A stretch of DNA of 23,370 nt from CAYSIX01 sp964431205 (GTDB lineage: Bacteria > Planctomycetota > Phycisphaerae > Phycisphaerales > Phycisphaeraceae). Below, piece after piece: positions 14,232 through 21,454 of the stretch. Position numbers and translations under genes: made by a program. The stretch lies in the NCBI GenBank assembly GCA_964431205.1, contig CAYSIX010000034.1, positions 1 to 23,370 of the forward strand, given 5' to 3'. Numbering within the stretch: position 1 is the stretch's first letter; every line of letters starts with the position of its first letter. Under the pieces are notes generated by a model, which was not told the origin of the DNA, did no database searches, and saw only the letters and a list, made by a program, of their open reading frames with translations.

Positions 14232-16271
14232 CTAGGCGCGCAGCTCCGCGTTCAACTGTTTCTGCAACGACTCGACCACCGCCCGCACCTGCGGGTCCAC
14301 CTGCTCGTGCCGCAGCGTGCCGTGCGGGTCGCGGAAGTGCATGCGCAGGCTCACGCTCTTGCGACCCTTCGGGATCGGCTTGCCTCGGTACACGTCGAGA
14401 AAGCTCAGCCGTTCGAGCATCGCCGGCTCCGTGCCGCGCACGAGCCGTTCGACCTCGGCCCAGCGCACCGACTCGTCGACGAGGATCGACAGGTCGCGCT
14501 CGATCGCCGGGAACCGCGGCAGCTCGCTGACCTGCCGCCGCGGCGGGTAGAGCGACAGCAGCGGCGGCAGGTCCACCTCCAGCGCGGCGGTGGCGACCTT
14601 CAGGTCGAACAGGTCCCGCGTCGCGGCGTCGAGCACGCCGATCACGCCGAGCGCCTCGTCGCCGAGTTTCACCGTGCCGGCGGTGGCCAGCGTGGGCGCG
14701 TCGGCCGGCTCGACGGTCAGCCGCGCCAACGCCCCGTCCCCGCCCAGGTGTTGAACCAGCTCCGCGAGCGTGCCGCGCAGCGCCCGCACGGCCGCGCCGC
14801 CGTCGCCGCTCGCGTCGGTCAGCAGCGTCAGCCGCTGCCGCTCCATGACCCGCCCGTCACGGAACGACCACGTCGACGCCGTCTCGAACAGCCGCACGTC
14901 CGCGTTGCCCGCGTCCTGGTTCGACTTGCGGCAAAGCAGCAGGCTCGGCAGCAGCGAGGGACGCAGCATCGGCTCGGCCTTGCGCCGCTCGTCGGCCAGC
15001 AGCACCGCCTCGTCGCCGTTGGCCAGGAACGGTCGGCCGTGACGCTCGGCCAGGAAGCTCGGCGTCATCGCCTCGTGAAACCCGTGCGCCACCAGCACCC
15101 GCGCGACGAGCTGCCTCGCCGTCAGCTCCGGCTGCTTCGGCCGCACGTCCAGCTCGATCCGCGGCCGCACCGGCACGTTCTCCAGCCCGTGCAGCCGCGC
15201 CACCTCCTCGATCAGGTCCACCTCTCGCTTGAGGTCCCGCCGGTGCGTCGGTACCCGGCAGGCGATCCGCCCGTCTCGCTGCCGCGGCGAAAGCCCCAGC
15301 CGCTCCAGCAGCTCCGCCTGACGCGCATCCTCCAGCGGCTCGCCCAGCAGCGACCGGCAGCGATCGCACCGCATCGTCACCTCGGTCGGCTCCGGCTCCG
15401 CCTCGCCCACGCGGATCACCCCCTCGGCCAGCTCGCCCCCCGCGACCTCCACGATCAACGCCGCCGCACGCCGGCTCGCCCGCTCCACCCCACGCGGGTC
15501 CACCCCTCGCTCGAACCGGTAGCTCGAATCCGACATCAGCTTCAGCAGCCGGCTCGTCCGCCGCACCGACACCGGGTCGAACGCCGCCGACTCCAGCAGC
15601 ACGTCCGCCGTCGCGTCCGAGACCTCCGTCTCCAGCCCGCCCATCACCCCCGCGACGGCGGTGACGCGGTCGGCGTCGGCGATCACCAGCATCTGATCGT
15701 CCAGCTCGTGCTTCGAGCCGTCGATGGCGACGAACGGCTCGCGCGTCCGCGCACGCCGCACGACGATCCGTCGCTCGTGCAGCGCGGCCAGGTCGAACGC
15801 GTGCAACGGCTGGCCCAGCTCGTGCAGGACGAAGTTGGTCACGTCCACGACGTTGTTGACCGGTCGCAGGCCGACGCGTTCGAGCCGCTGGGCGAGCCAC
15901 GCGGGGCTGGGCCCGATGCGCACGCCGCGGATCACGCGGGCGGTGTAGACGGGGCAGAGGGTCGGCTCGTGGTTGTCCACGCGGGTCAGCGAGGCGACGC
16001 GGTCGGCGGCGGGGGGCAGCTCCGCGGTCGGCTCGCGCAGGGCGCGGCCGGTGGCGGCGGCCAGCTCCCGCGCCACGCCGACGTGGCTGAGGCAGTCGCT
16101 GCGGTTGGAGGTGACCTCGACGTCGAAGACCACGTCTGGGCGGCCGTCGGCGCCGGCGGTATGCTCACGGGATTCGACCGGGAAGCCGACGGCGGTGAGC
16201 GCGGGCTCGACCTCGTGCTCGGCCGCGGGCCGGTCCAGGTATTGGTTGAGCCAGTCGAGGCTGATCTTCAT
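14232..16271 (-). CDS. pheT: Phenylalanine--tRNA ligase beta subunit, short form
   Basis: 679 aa from MKISLDWLNQYLD, the usual PheT beginning; an upstream in-frame extension has no homology. The beta subunit pairs with PheS (not in this window) to charge tRNA-Phe and contains the editing site. Visible parts are the B1 start, the B3/B4 editing domain (FDVEVTSNRSDCLSHVGVARELA, VDVTNFVLHELGQPLHAFD), the B5 domain (FERGVDPRGVERA), the catalytic-like module, and the C-terminal anticodon-binding FDX-ACB domain (RFPAIERDLSILVDE). E. coli PheT is 795 aa. The difference is mainly that the OB-fold tRNA-binding B2 domain, expected after residue 40, is absent: GFPVESREHTAGADGRPD leads straight into the following strand. 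Confidence 0.95.
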   Translation of the reverse strand: MKISLDWLNQYLDRPAAEHEVEPALTAVGFPVESREHTAGADGRPDVVFDVEVTSNRSDCLSHVGVARELAAATGRALREPTAELPPAADRVASLTRVDNHEPTLCPVYTARVIRGVRIGPSPAWLAQRLERVGLRPVNNVVDVTNFVLHELGQPLHAFDLAALHERRIVVRRARTREPFVAIDGSKHELDDQMLVIADADRVTAVAGVMGGLETEVSDATADVLLESAAFDPVSVRRTSRLLKLMSDSSYRFERGVDPRGVERASRRAAALIVEVAGGELAEGVIRVGEAEPEPTEVTMRCDRCRSLLGEPLEDARQAELLERLGLSPRQRDGRIACRVPTHRRDLKREVDLIEEVARLHGLENVPVRPRIELDVRPKQPELTARQLVARVLVAHGFHEAMTPSFLAERHGRPFLANGDEAVLLADERRKAEPMLRPSLLPSLLLCRKSNQDAGNADVRLFETASTWSFRDGRVMERQRLTLLTDASGDGGAAVRALRGTLAELVQHLGGDGALARLTVEPADAPTLATAGTVKLGDEALGVIGVLDAATRDLFDLKVATAALEVDLPPLLSLYPPRRQVSELPRFPAIERDLSILVDESVRWAEVERLVRGTEPAMLERLSFLDVYRGKPIPKGRKSVSLRMHFRDPHGTLRHEQVDPQVRAVVESLQKQLNAELRA

Positions 16272-16881
16272 GGGCGCGGATGTTAGCAGTTGGGCAGGGG
16301 GGGCGCGGCGGCGTGGCGCAGGGCGAGCGGCGAGAGCGCTGACGATCGCCTTGGCGTGCGTGCTCGCGGGTTGCCAGGACCCGCTGAGCGGCGGGGCGGG
16401 GCTGGACGCCGTGCCCGAGGACTTTGCGCTTGTCTTTGCGATCGAGCCGGCCGAGAACGCGGGGCTCGTGGAACCGGCCGAGCCGACGGCCCCGCTGCTT
16501 CGCCGCCGCGCGGTGATCATCCTGGAGGCGGACCGGACGCTGCGCGCCGCCGTGGGCGAGGCGGCTCGCCCGCGGCTTTATCCCGATACGACGGCGATCC
16601 TCAGCCCGGCCCGACGCGATGCGCTGTACCGCTACATCGCCGACGCCGGTCTGCTCACGCCCGGCCAGCGCGCCGACGAGCGGCCGAGCGACGCGACCGG
16701 CCCGCGCTACCGCGTGGCGATCACCGCACACGGCCGAACGGTCCGGCACCACACCCCGGCCGACCGCGACGATGCGCTGACCGGCCTGCTCCACCGACTG
16801 GCGGACCTCTCCGGCTTGCGCAGCGACCGCCGCCCCAGCTCCGGCGAACCGGACGACCGTCCGAACGATGCGCCGCCCTGA
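16270..16881 (+). CDS. Putative lipoprotein of unknown function
   Basis: 203 aa from the only in-frame ATG, which overlaps the divergent pheT start codon. An Arg-rich start (GARRRGAGRAAR) is followed by a hydrophobic core and the lipobox LAGC, giving a lipidated Cys35 and a mature protein starting CQDPLSGG. The mature part reads as a compact soluble domain (FALVFAIEP, RRRAVIILEADRTLRAAVG, RRDALYRYIADAGLL, GPRYRVAITAHGRTVRHH), with alternating strands and helices and a polar C-terminal tail. I do not recognise the family. Codon composition matches its neighbours, and the signal sequence supports this frame over the others. Confidence 0.65.
   Translation: MGADVSSWAGGARRRGAGRAARALTIALACVLAGCQDPLSGGAGLDAVPEDFALVFAIEPAENAGLVEPAEPTAPLLRRRAVIILEADRTLRAAVGEAARPRLYPDTTAILSPARRDALYRYIADAGLLTPGQRADERPSDATGPRYRVAITAHGRTVRHHTPADRDDALTGLLHRLADLSGLRSDRRPSSGEPDDRPNDAPP
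16280..16285 (-). promoter_or_regulatory. Candidate -10 (TAACAT) directly before pheT
   Basis: TAACAT on the minus strand ends 8 nt before the pheT ATG. No -35 or Shine-Dalgarno sequence is visible, so a leaderless start is possible. It lies within the first codons of the divergent lipoprotein gene. A chance match cannot be excluded. Confidence 0.3.
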
Positions 16882-17014
16882 CCGGGGGCGTCGGAACGCC
16901 ACCACCCGTGTCGTGAGTTGGCTGAAAGCGGCCGCGCTGTGTCGTCAAAAGGCGGTTAAGCGGTTGCATGGGGTATCGGTGGAGTCGTGGGATTGAGATT
17001 TGGCGTATCGGGAC

Positions 17015-17030
17015 GATGCCACGGGTTGGG
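17015..17030 (+). repeat. Degenerate left-end copy of the REP-like element
   Basis: GATGCCACGGGTTGGG begins like the full units (GATGCCACGGCTTGG) but has no matching right arm. It lies 26 bp before the first unit and looks like an eroded third copy. Confidence 0.5.
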
Positions 17031-17040
17031 CGGCTTTGTC

Positions 17041-17168
17041 GATGCCACGGCTTGGCTTGAAGCCAAGCCGTGCGGGGGCGGGGTCGGTCGAGCTTGTTCA
17101 CGTCGATCGGCGGTCGGGGACGGGACGCGTGTGGGCACGGCTTGACCTCGCGGTCAAGCCGTGGCATC
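17041..17168. repeat. REP-like/BIME unit, copy 1
   Basis: 128 bp bounded by 14-bp perfect inverted ends GATGCCACGGCTTG and CAAGCCGTGGCATC. Two hairpins lie inside: 17046-17072 with 13-bp arms around one base, and 17136-17163 with 12-bp arms around TCGC. Read outward-in from each end, both have the form GATG + CACGGCTTG arm + variable tip + CAAGCCGTG, joined by a 63-bp linker. This is the arrangement of a REP and an inverted REP. The left arm can pair with either of two right arms. Confidence 0.85.
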
Positions 17169-17202
17169 GGGCGTGGTGGGGTCAAGAATTCGCGTCTCGG
17201 GA

Positions 17203-17330
17203 GATGCCACGGCTTGGCTTGAAGCCAAGCCGTGCGGGGGCGGGGACGGTCGAGCGTGTTCACGTCGATCGGCGGTCGGGGACGGGACGCGTGTGGGCAC
17301 GGCTTGACCTCGCGGTCAAGCCGTGGCATC
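17203..17330. repeat. REP-like/BIME unit, copy 2
   Basis: Second copy, 162 bp after the first and separated by a 34-bp spacer. It carries the same two hairpins (17208-17234 and 17298-17325). By direct comparison it differs from copy 1 at only two linker positions (GGGTCGG to GGGACGG and AGCTTG to AGCGTG). Such high identity implies a recent duplication or ongoing homogenisation. Confidence 0.85.
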
Positions 17331-17337
17331 GGGTCTC

Positions 17338-17350
17338 GGTCAAGCCGTGG
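17338..17350 (-). repeat. Truncated right-end copy of the REP-like element
   Basis: GGTCAAGCCGTGG repeats the right arm of the second hairpin 8 bp beyond copy 2, 13 bp from the pilB/gspE stop codon. It has no left arm of its own, so it is a partial unit. Confidence 0.6.
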
Positions 17351-17363
17351 CGGCGCCTGTGGT

Positions 17364-19187
17364 TCAGATCGTGCTCTCGGTGACGCGGAGGATCTCTTCG
17401 ACGGTGGTTTCGCCGCGGGCGACCTTGCGGAAGCCGTCCTCGCGGAGGGTGACCATGCCGCGTTCGACGCAGAGGCGGCGGAACTCGGTGACGTTGGGGT
17501 TGCCGGCGATGCGGTCGCGGTGGGTGTCGTCGAGCACGAGCAGCTCGTAGAGGCCGAGCCGGCCGGCGTACCCGGTGTTGCGGCAGCGGTCGCAGCCCTG
17601 GCCGACCCAGACCTGGTCGAGCGCGATGCCGTGCATGGACAGGTGCTCGGCGATGTGCTCGTCGGGGGTGACCTGCTGCTTGCAGTGCTGGCAGATCTTG
17701 CGGACCAGGCGCTGGGCGAGGCAGGCGTTGACGGCGGCGCCGATGAGGTAGGGCTCGACGCCGATGTTGATCAGGCGGGTGATGGAGCTGGGCGCGTCGT
17801 TGGTGTGGAGGGTCGAGAGGACGAGGTGGCCGGTGAGCGAGGCCTGGATGGCGATGCGGGCGGTCTCGCCGTCGCGGACCTCGCCGACCATGATCACGTC
17901 GGGGTCCTGGCGCAGCAGGGCGCGGAGGGCGGCGGAGAAGCTCATGCCGATGGACTCGAGCGTCTGGCACTGGTTGATGCCGTTGAGGTGGTACTCGACG
18001 GGGTCCTCGACGGTGGAGATGTTCAGCCGTTGGCGGTCCATCTGGCCGAGCGAGGCGTAGAGGGTGGTGGTTTTGCCGGAACCGGTCGGCCCGGTGACGA
18101 GGATGATGCCGTGCGGCTGGTTGATCTGATGCTTCCACATCAGCAGGGTGTCCTCGTCCATGCCCAGCTCGCCGAGCTTCACCTGGATCGAGCGGGTGTC
18201 GAGGATGCGCAGCACGGCCTTCTCGCCCTGGGCGGTGGGCAGCGTCGAGAGGCGCAGGTCGAGCTTGCGGCCGTGCACCATGGCCCGGATGCGCCCGTCC
18301 TGAGGCAGGCGGCGCTCGGAGATGTCCAGGTTGGCCATGATCTTGAGGCGGGAGATGATCGCCGCGTGCATGTGCGCCGGCGGGCTCATCGAGTCGAACA
18401 GCACGCCGTCGATCCGGTAACGGACGTGCAGCTTCTTCTCCTGCGGCTCGATGTGGATGTCCGAGGCGCCCTCCTTGACGGCGTTGAAGATCAGGTAGTT
18501 GACGAACTTGATGACCGGGGACTCACCGGCCATCTTCTCGAGGTCGAGGTCTTCCTCCTTGGCCTCGACGACCTCGACGTCGTCCTCGTCGATGTCGCCG
18601 ATGATCTCTTCCATCCGGACTTCTTCGCCGGTGTCCTCCTCCTTGCGGGCCTCGACGATGGCGGCGATGTCACGCCGACAGACGACGACGGCCTTGATCG
18701 GCACGGAGAGCTTGTGGCGCACCTCGTCGATGATCAGCAGGTTGTCCGGGTGAGTCACGCCCAGGACCAGCCGGGGCCCGGCCATGCGGATCGGCAGCAC
18801 GCCGTTGTTCTGGCAGAAGTCCATGCCCAGGCGGTTCAGGTGCTTGATCGCCTCGACCTGCCCCGGCTCGACGCGCTCGAAGCCCATGTCCGCCAGCCGC
18901 GCCACCGCCGCCTGCAGCGCCGGCTCGTCGATGCCCATCTCATAGAACACCTCGGCCAGCGACTTGCCCGGCGTCTTGCTCGCCACGTTCCTGGCCGTGT
19001 TGAGCTGCGCCGGCGTGATCGCGCCCGCGTCCAGCAGCAGCCCGCCCAGGTCGCTGGCGTCGCCGCCCCGCGCCGGCTCGTCCTCCGGCGTCCACAGGTC
19101 GCTGAGCGACTCGCCCCGCGTCGGCGGCGCCGCGCCGTCGGCCCCGGGAGGCCCGGAAAATACCGGATCAAACTCGCTGCCACTCAT
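17364..19187 (-). CDS. pilB: Type IV pilus / type II secretion assembly ATPase (PilB/GspE family)
   Basis: 607 aa from the ATG at 19187, preceded by GAGGTG; an ATG 60 bp further upstream is less likely. A Pro/Gly-rich start leads into the GspE N-terminal domain (LGGLLLDAGAITPAQL ... VLPIRMAGPRLVLGVTHPDN), then a very acidic linker (about 185-235). The ATPase core has Walker A GPTGSGKTT at 366-374, the Asp box DPVEYHLNGINQCQ, Walker B VIMVGEVRD, and the His box LSTLHTND. A zinc tetracysteine is formed by Cys499, Cys502, Cys532 and Cys535. These identify an assembly ATPase, not a PilT retraction motor. It is the last gene of the pilMNO operon, 94 bp after the PilP-like gene. The symbol pilB rather than gspE is inferred from the neighbours. 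Confidence 0.93.
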   Translation of the reverse strand: MSGSEFDPVFSGPPGADGAAPPTRGESLSDLWTPEDEPARGGDASDLGGLLLDAGAITPAQLNTARNVASKTPGKSLAEVFYEMGIDEPALQAAVARLADMGFERVEPGQVEAIKHLNRLGMDFCQNNGVLPIRMAGPRLVLGVTHPDNLLIIDEVRHKLSVPIKAVVVCRRDIAAIVEARKEEDTGEEVRMEEIIGDIDEDDVEVVEAKEEDLDLEKMAGESPVIKFVNYLIFNAVKEGASDIHIEPQEKKLHVRYRIDGVLFDSMSPPAHMHAAIISRLKIMANLDISERRLPQDGRIRAMVHGRKLDLRLSTLPTAQGEKAVLRILDTRSIQVKLGELGMDEDTLLMWKHQINQPHGIILVTGPTGSGKTTTLYASLGQMDRQRLNISTVEDPVEYHLNGINQCQTLESIGMSFSAALRALLRQDPDVIMVGEVRDGETARIAIQASLTGHLVLSTLHTNDAPSSITRLINIGVEPYLIGAAVNACLAQRLVRKICQHCKQQVTPDEHIAEHLSMHGIALDQVWVGQGCDRCRNTGYAGRLGLYELLVLDDTHRDRIAGNPNVTEFRRLCVERGMVTLREDGFRKVARGETTVEEILRVTESTI

Positions 19188-19281
19188 GCGCCCGTTCACC
19201 TCGTTCGTCGGCCCATCCCCGCCCGCACGCCGCACCACGGCCCGCACGCCCAGACGCTTCGCCGGCCACCGGCACCCGCGC

Positions 19282-20013
19282 CTAACGCGAGTCCTTCAGG
19301 CTCAGCTCGAAACGATCCTCGCCGTGTCGCAGGTGGATCGTGAACGCGTCCATCGACTCGATCACGAAGCTGCCCAGCTTGTCACCGGGCTTGTAGAACT
19401 CGCCGTTGATCACCGCGATCGGCCGCGGCCGCAGGTTGATCCCCGTGATCTCGAACTTCTTCAGCTCCGCCTGCATCGCCATCATCCGCTTCATCCGCGC
19501 CTCTTCCTCGGCGCGGCGGCGGGCCTCGGGGTCGTCGGACACCGTCGGCTTGCGCGCGGTGAGCTTGAACGGGTTCTTCTGCACGAACTCGACCGGGACC
19601 TGGTGGTCCGTGAAGTCGACCGAGAAGATCTCGACGATCTGCTCGGTGTCGTTGAGGATCTCGTCGATGTTGCCGACCCGGGTCGCCTTGGCGTCGGCGC
19701 CCTTCAGCCGCGCCAGCAGCTTCTCGATCTTGGCGTCCACCTCGCGCGACGCGGCGCTGTTGGCCATGTCGCCCTGGGTCAGCCGCATGGCGTAGAGCGT
19801 CCCGCCGGCGATGATCGTCACCAGCAGCAGCAGCAGCAGGTTCTGCCCCATCGTCGGCCGGCCGGTCCGACCGGTGGCGATCTCCAACTGCTCGGCCTCG
19901 GACAGGTCGTCGGTCCGCGCGATCCCGCCCAGCAGCGACATCGACTGCGGCTCGTCCTGGCCTTGCGCCGTCGTCGGCTCTTCAAACTCGTCTCGGCCGG
20001 GCATCATGTTCAT
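19282..20013 (-). CDS. PilP/GspC-like inner-membrane protein of the pilus operon
   Basis: 243 aa. A cytoplasmic N-terminus of about 55 polar residues is followed by one membrane helix (MGQNLLLLLLVTIIAGGTLYA, about 55-75). Next come a charged helical stretch with ARRRAEEEARMKRMMAMQAELKK and a C-terminal beta domain, FEITGINLRPRPIAVINGEFYKPGDKLGSFVIESMDAFTIHL. That last segment has the pattern of the HR/PilP domain (a new-turn 'IING ... GD ... V') that contacts the secretin. PilP is normally a lipoprotein with no membrane helix, whereas GspC has one, so this protein looks closer to GspC by topology while sitting in the PilP slot. The start forms an ATGA overlap with the pilO stop. Confidence 0.7.
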   Translation of the reverse strand: MNMMPGRDEFEEPTTAQGQDEPQSMSLLGGIARTDDLSEAEQLEIATGRTGRPTMGQNLLLLLLVTIIAGGTLYAMRLTQGDMANSAASREVDAKIEKLLARLKGADAKATRVGNIDEILNDTEQIVEIFSVDFTDHQVPVEFVQKNPFKLTARKPTVSDDPEARRRAEEEARMKRMMAMQAELKKFEITGINLRPRPIAVINGEFYKPGDKLGSFVIESMDAFTIHLRHGEDRFELSLKDSR

Positions 20014-20588
20014 CGCCGTCGCTCCAGCACGCCGGCGCTGCGCCGGGACCCCGACGCGTCGCCCTCGAAAAAGATGCTCAGCACCACGTTCGCCTGCATC
20101 GTCCCGTCGTTCTCCTTCGGGCTCCGCTTCATCTGCAGCACCGGCATCCGCGTGATCCGCGGCAACTGCTCCAGCTTCAGCAGAAAGCTGTAGAACCCGT
20201 CGAAGTTCCCGACGATCTCCATCTTGATCGGCAGCTCCGCGTAGTGCGCTGTCTCCATCACCTTGTCCGTCCGCACGCTGCGAAGCTGCAGCTTGTTCCG
20301 CGTCGCCAGCTCCGACACCTCACGCAGGACCCCCTCCACCTCCTGCTGCGCCGGCAGCTTCTTCTCGAACACGCTGATCGCCTCGTACAGCTTGTCGATC
20401 TCCGTGCCCAGGTCCCGCATGTCCTTCGTCTCCGCCTCCAGCCGGTCCAGCTTCGCCTGCTTCTGCGCGATCTCCGCGCGCGCCTCGGCGATCTGCTGGT
20501 TCCGCGGCTGGAACACGAAGAAGTACGCCGCCACCGGCATCGCCAGCAGCAGCAGCACGAACAACGCTTCTCGAAGACCGAATCGCAT
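20010..20588 (-). CDS. pilO: Type IV pilus inner-membrane platform protein PilO
   Basis: 192 aa, a normal PilO length. A short cytoplasmic start and one membrane helix (about 8-28) are followed by a coiled coil (QQIAEARAEIAQKQAKLDRLEAETKDM) and a ferredoxin-like domain (ELPIKMEIVGNFDGFYSFLLKLEQLPRITRMPVLQMKRS), the core signature of PilO. It would dimerise with PilN in the periplasm. It starts 17 bp after the pilN stop and overlaps the next gene by 4 bp. AAGGTG and GAAGG precede its ATG. Confidence 0.88.
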   Translation of the reverse strand: MRFGLREALFVLLLLAMPVAAYFFVFQPRNQQIAEARAEIAQKQAKLDRLEAETKDMRDLGTEIDKLYEAISVFEKKLPAQQEVEGVLREVSELATRNKLQLRSVRTDKVMETAHYAELPIKMEIVGNFDGFYSFLLKLEQLPRITRMPVLQMKRSPKENDGTMQANVVLSIFFEGDASGSRRSAGVLERRR

Positions 20589-20605
20589 CCGCCTTCACCT
20601 TTCTC

Positions 20606-21412
20606 TCAGCGCGTCGGCACGTCCGCACGCGGCGAGCCCTCCGGCCGGGGACCCACCAGGTTCCCCTCCGCGTCGATCTCGATCGTCTCGCCCATCGGGT
20701 TCTGCTTCAGCCCCCGACGCACCAGCGTCCGGTCCAGCTCGTGGATCGGCACGTCCTGACGCACCTGCATGTGGATCTTGAACCGACGCATCTTCGCGTC
20801 CTCGATCGTCACCTGCTCGCTGAACTCGATGAACACGTTCGTGAACAGGTCGTGACGGTTCAGCGCGCTCATGAAGTCCGAGACCTCCGACTGCGACGGC
20901 GCCAGGCCCACCAGCGTCAGGTGCATCTCGGTCTCGGGCACGTCCACGTCGGGAAGCTCCGGCTCGTCGTCCTTGTTGTTTCTCTTCTCGGCCCGCTGGC
21001 GGGCGCGGTCCATCGACGTCCGAGGCGGCGCCGCCCGCTTGAGCACCTTCGTCTCCAGGGCCAGGTCCTCGAAGCTCAGCGTCGTGGGCATGTTGTTGAT
21101 CAGCTCGGCGAGCATCAGGCTCCGCGGCACGCGCTCGACCAGCACCGCCGTGATCTCCGCCTTGCGCAGCATCTGCTGCTTGCGCGCCCGCAGCTCGTCG
21201 AGCTGCTCGAGCCGACGCGCCGCCTCCTCGAACCGCGCGTTGACCTCGTTCTGCTGCGCGCGGATCTCGCTGCGCTGCCGGTCGGTCACGAAGAACGCCG
21301 CCACCACCGCGCACATCACCACGGCGAACAGCGTCAGGCAGATCGCGTTGGTGCGGCGCGCGATCCGCTTCTCCAGGTAGTCGTCGGGCAGGAAGCTGCG
21401 GTTCTCCGACAT
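20606..21412 (-). CDS. pilN: Type IV pilus inner-membrane platform protein PilN
   Basis: 268 aa. The start SFLPDDYLEKRIARR is the PilN motif (LLPxxY) that binds PilM in the cytoplasm. One membrane helix follows (about 22-43), then a coiled coil (QRSEIRAQQNEVNARFEEAARRLEQLDELRARKQQML) and a periplasmic domain (VPRSLMLAELINNMPTTLSFEDLALE ... MHLTLVGLAPSQSEVSDFMSALNRHDLFTNV). PilN is usually about 180-200 aa; the added length is a basic/acidic insert near 130-155 and a polar tail. GGAG lies 7 nt before the ATG. It is 42 bp after pilM. Confidence 0.87.
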   Translation of the reverse strand: MSENRSFLPDDYLEKRIARRTNAICLTLFAVVMCAVVAAFFVTDRQRSEIRAQQNEVNARFEEAARRLEQLDELRARKQQMLRKAEITAVLVERVPRSLMLAELINNMPTTLSFEDLALETKVLKRAAPPRTSMDRARQRAEKRNNKDDEPELPDVDVPETEMHLTLVGLAPSQSEVSDFMSALNRHDLFTNVFIEFSEQVTIEDAKMRRFKIHMQVRQDVPIHELDRTLVRRGLKQNPMGETIEIDAEGNLVGPRPEGSPRADVPTR

Positions 21413-21454
21413 ATCACGCTCCAGAGGCGTTCGGCCGCGGGCGCCGCGCGCCGC

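Larger units (their letters stand above)
16882..17363. other. 482-bp convergent intergenic region carrying a repeat array
   Basis: It lies between the ends of the lipoprotein gene (+) and the pilB/gspE gene (-). The first 130 bp is plain sequence in which I see nothing. From 17015 to 17350 it is filled by two full and two partial REP-like elements. Frames across it are by-products of the palindromes and are not credible genes. Confidence 0.75.

Noticed and set aside
13614..16286. 890-codon plus-strand frame opposite pheT
   Set aside because: It is low-complexity (His/Arg/Gln/Pro), spans two genes and matches no family; PheT motifs on the other strand are unmistakable.
16290..16916. Alternative plus frame over the lipoprotein gene
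   Set aside because: It lacks a signal sequence and is Arg/Gly-rich, while the overlapping frame gives a signal with an LAGC lipobox.
17041..17330. CRISPR array or retron msr/msd
   Set aside because: There are only two long units with no short regular spacers and no cas genes. No reverse transcriptase is nearby, so a retron is not supported; REP/BIME fits the inverted hairpins better.
17232..19343. 703-codon plus-strand frame opposite pilB
   Set aside because: It begins in the repeat array and mirrors the ATPase; it has no signal or domain of its own.
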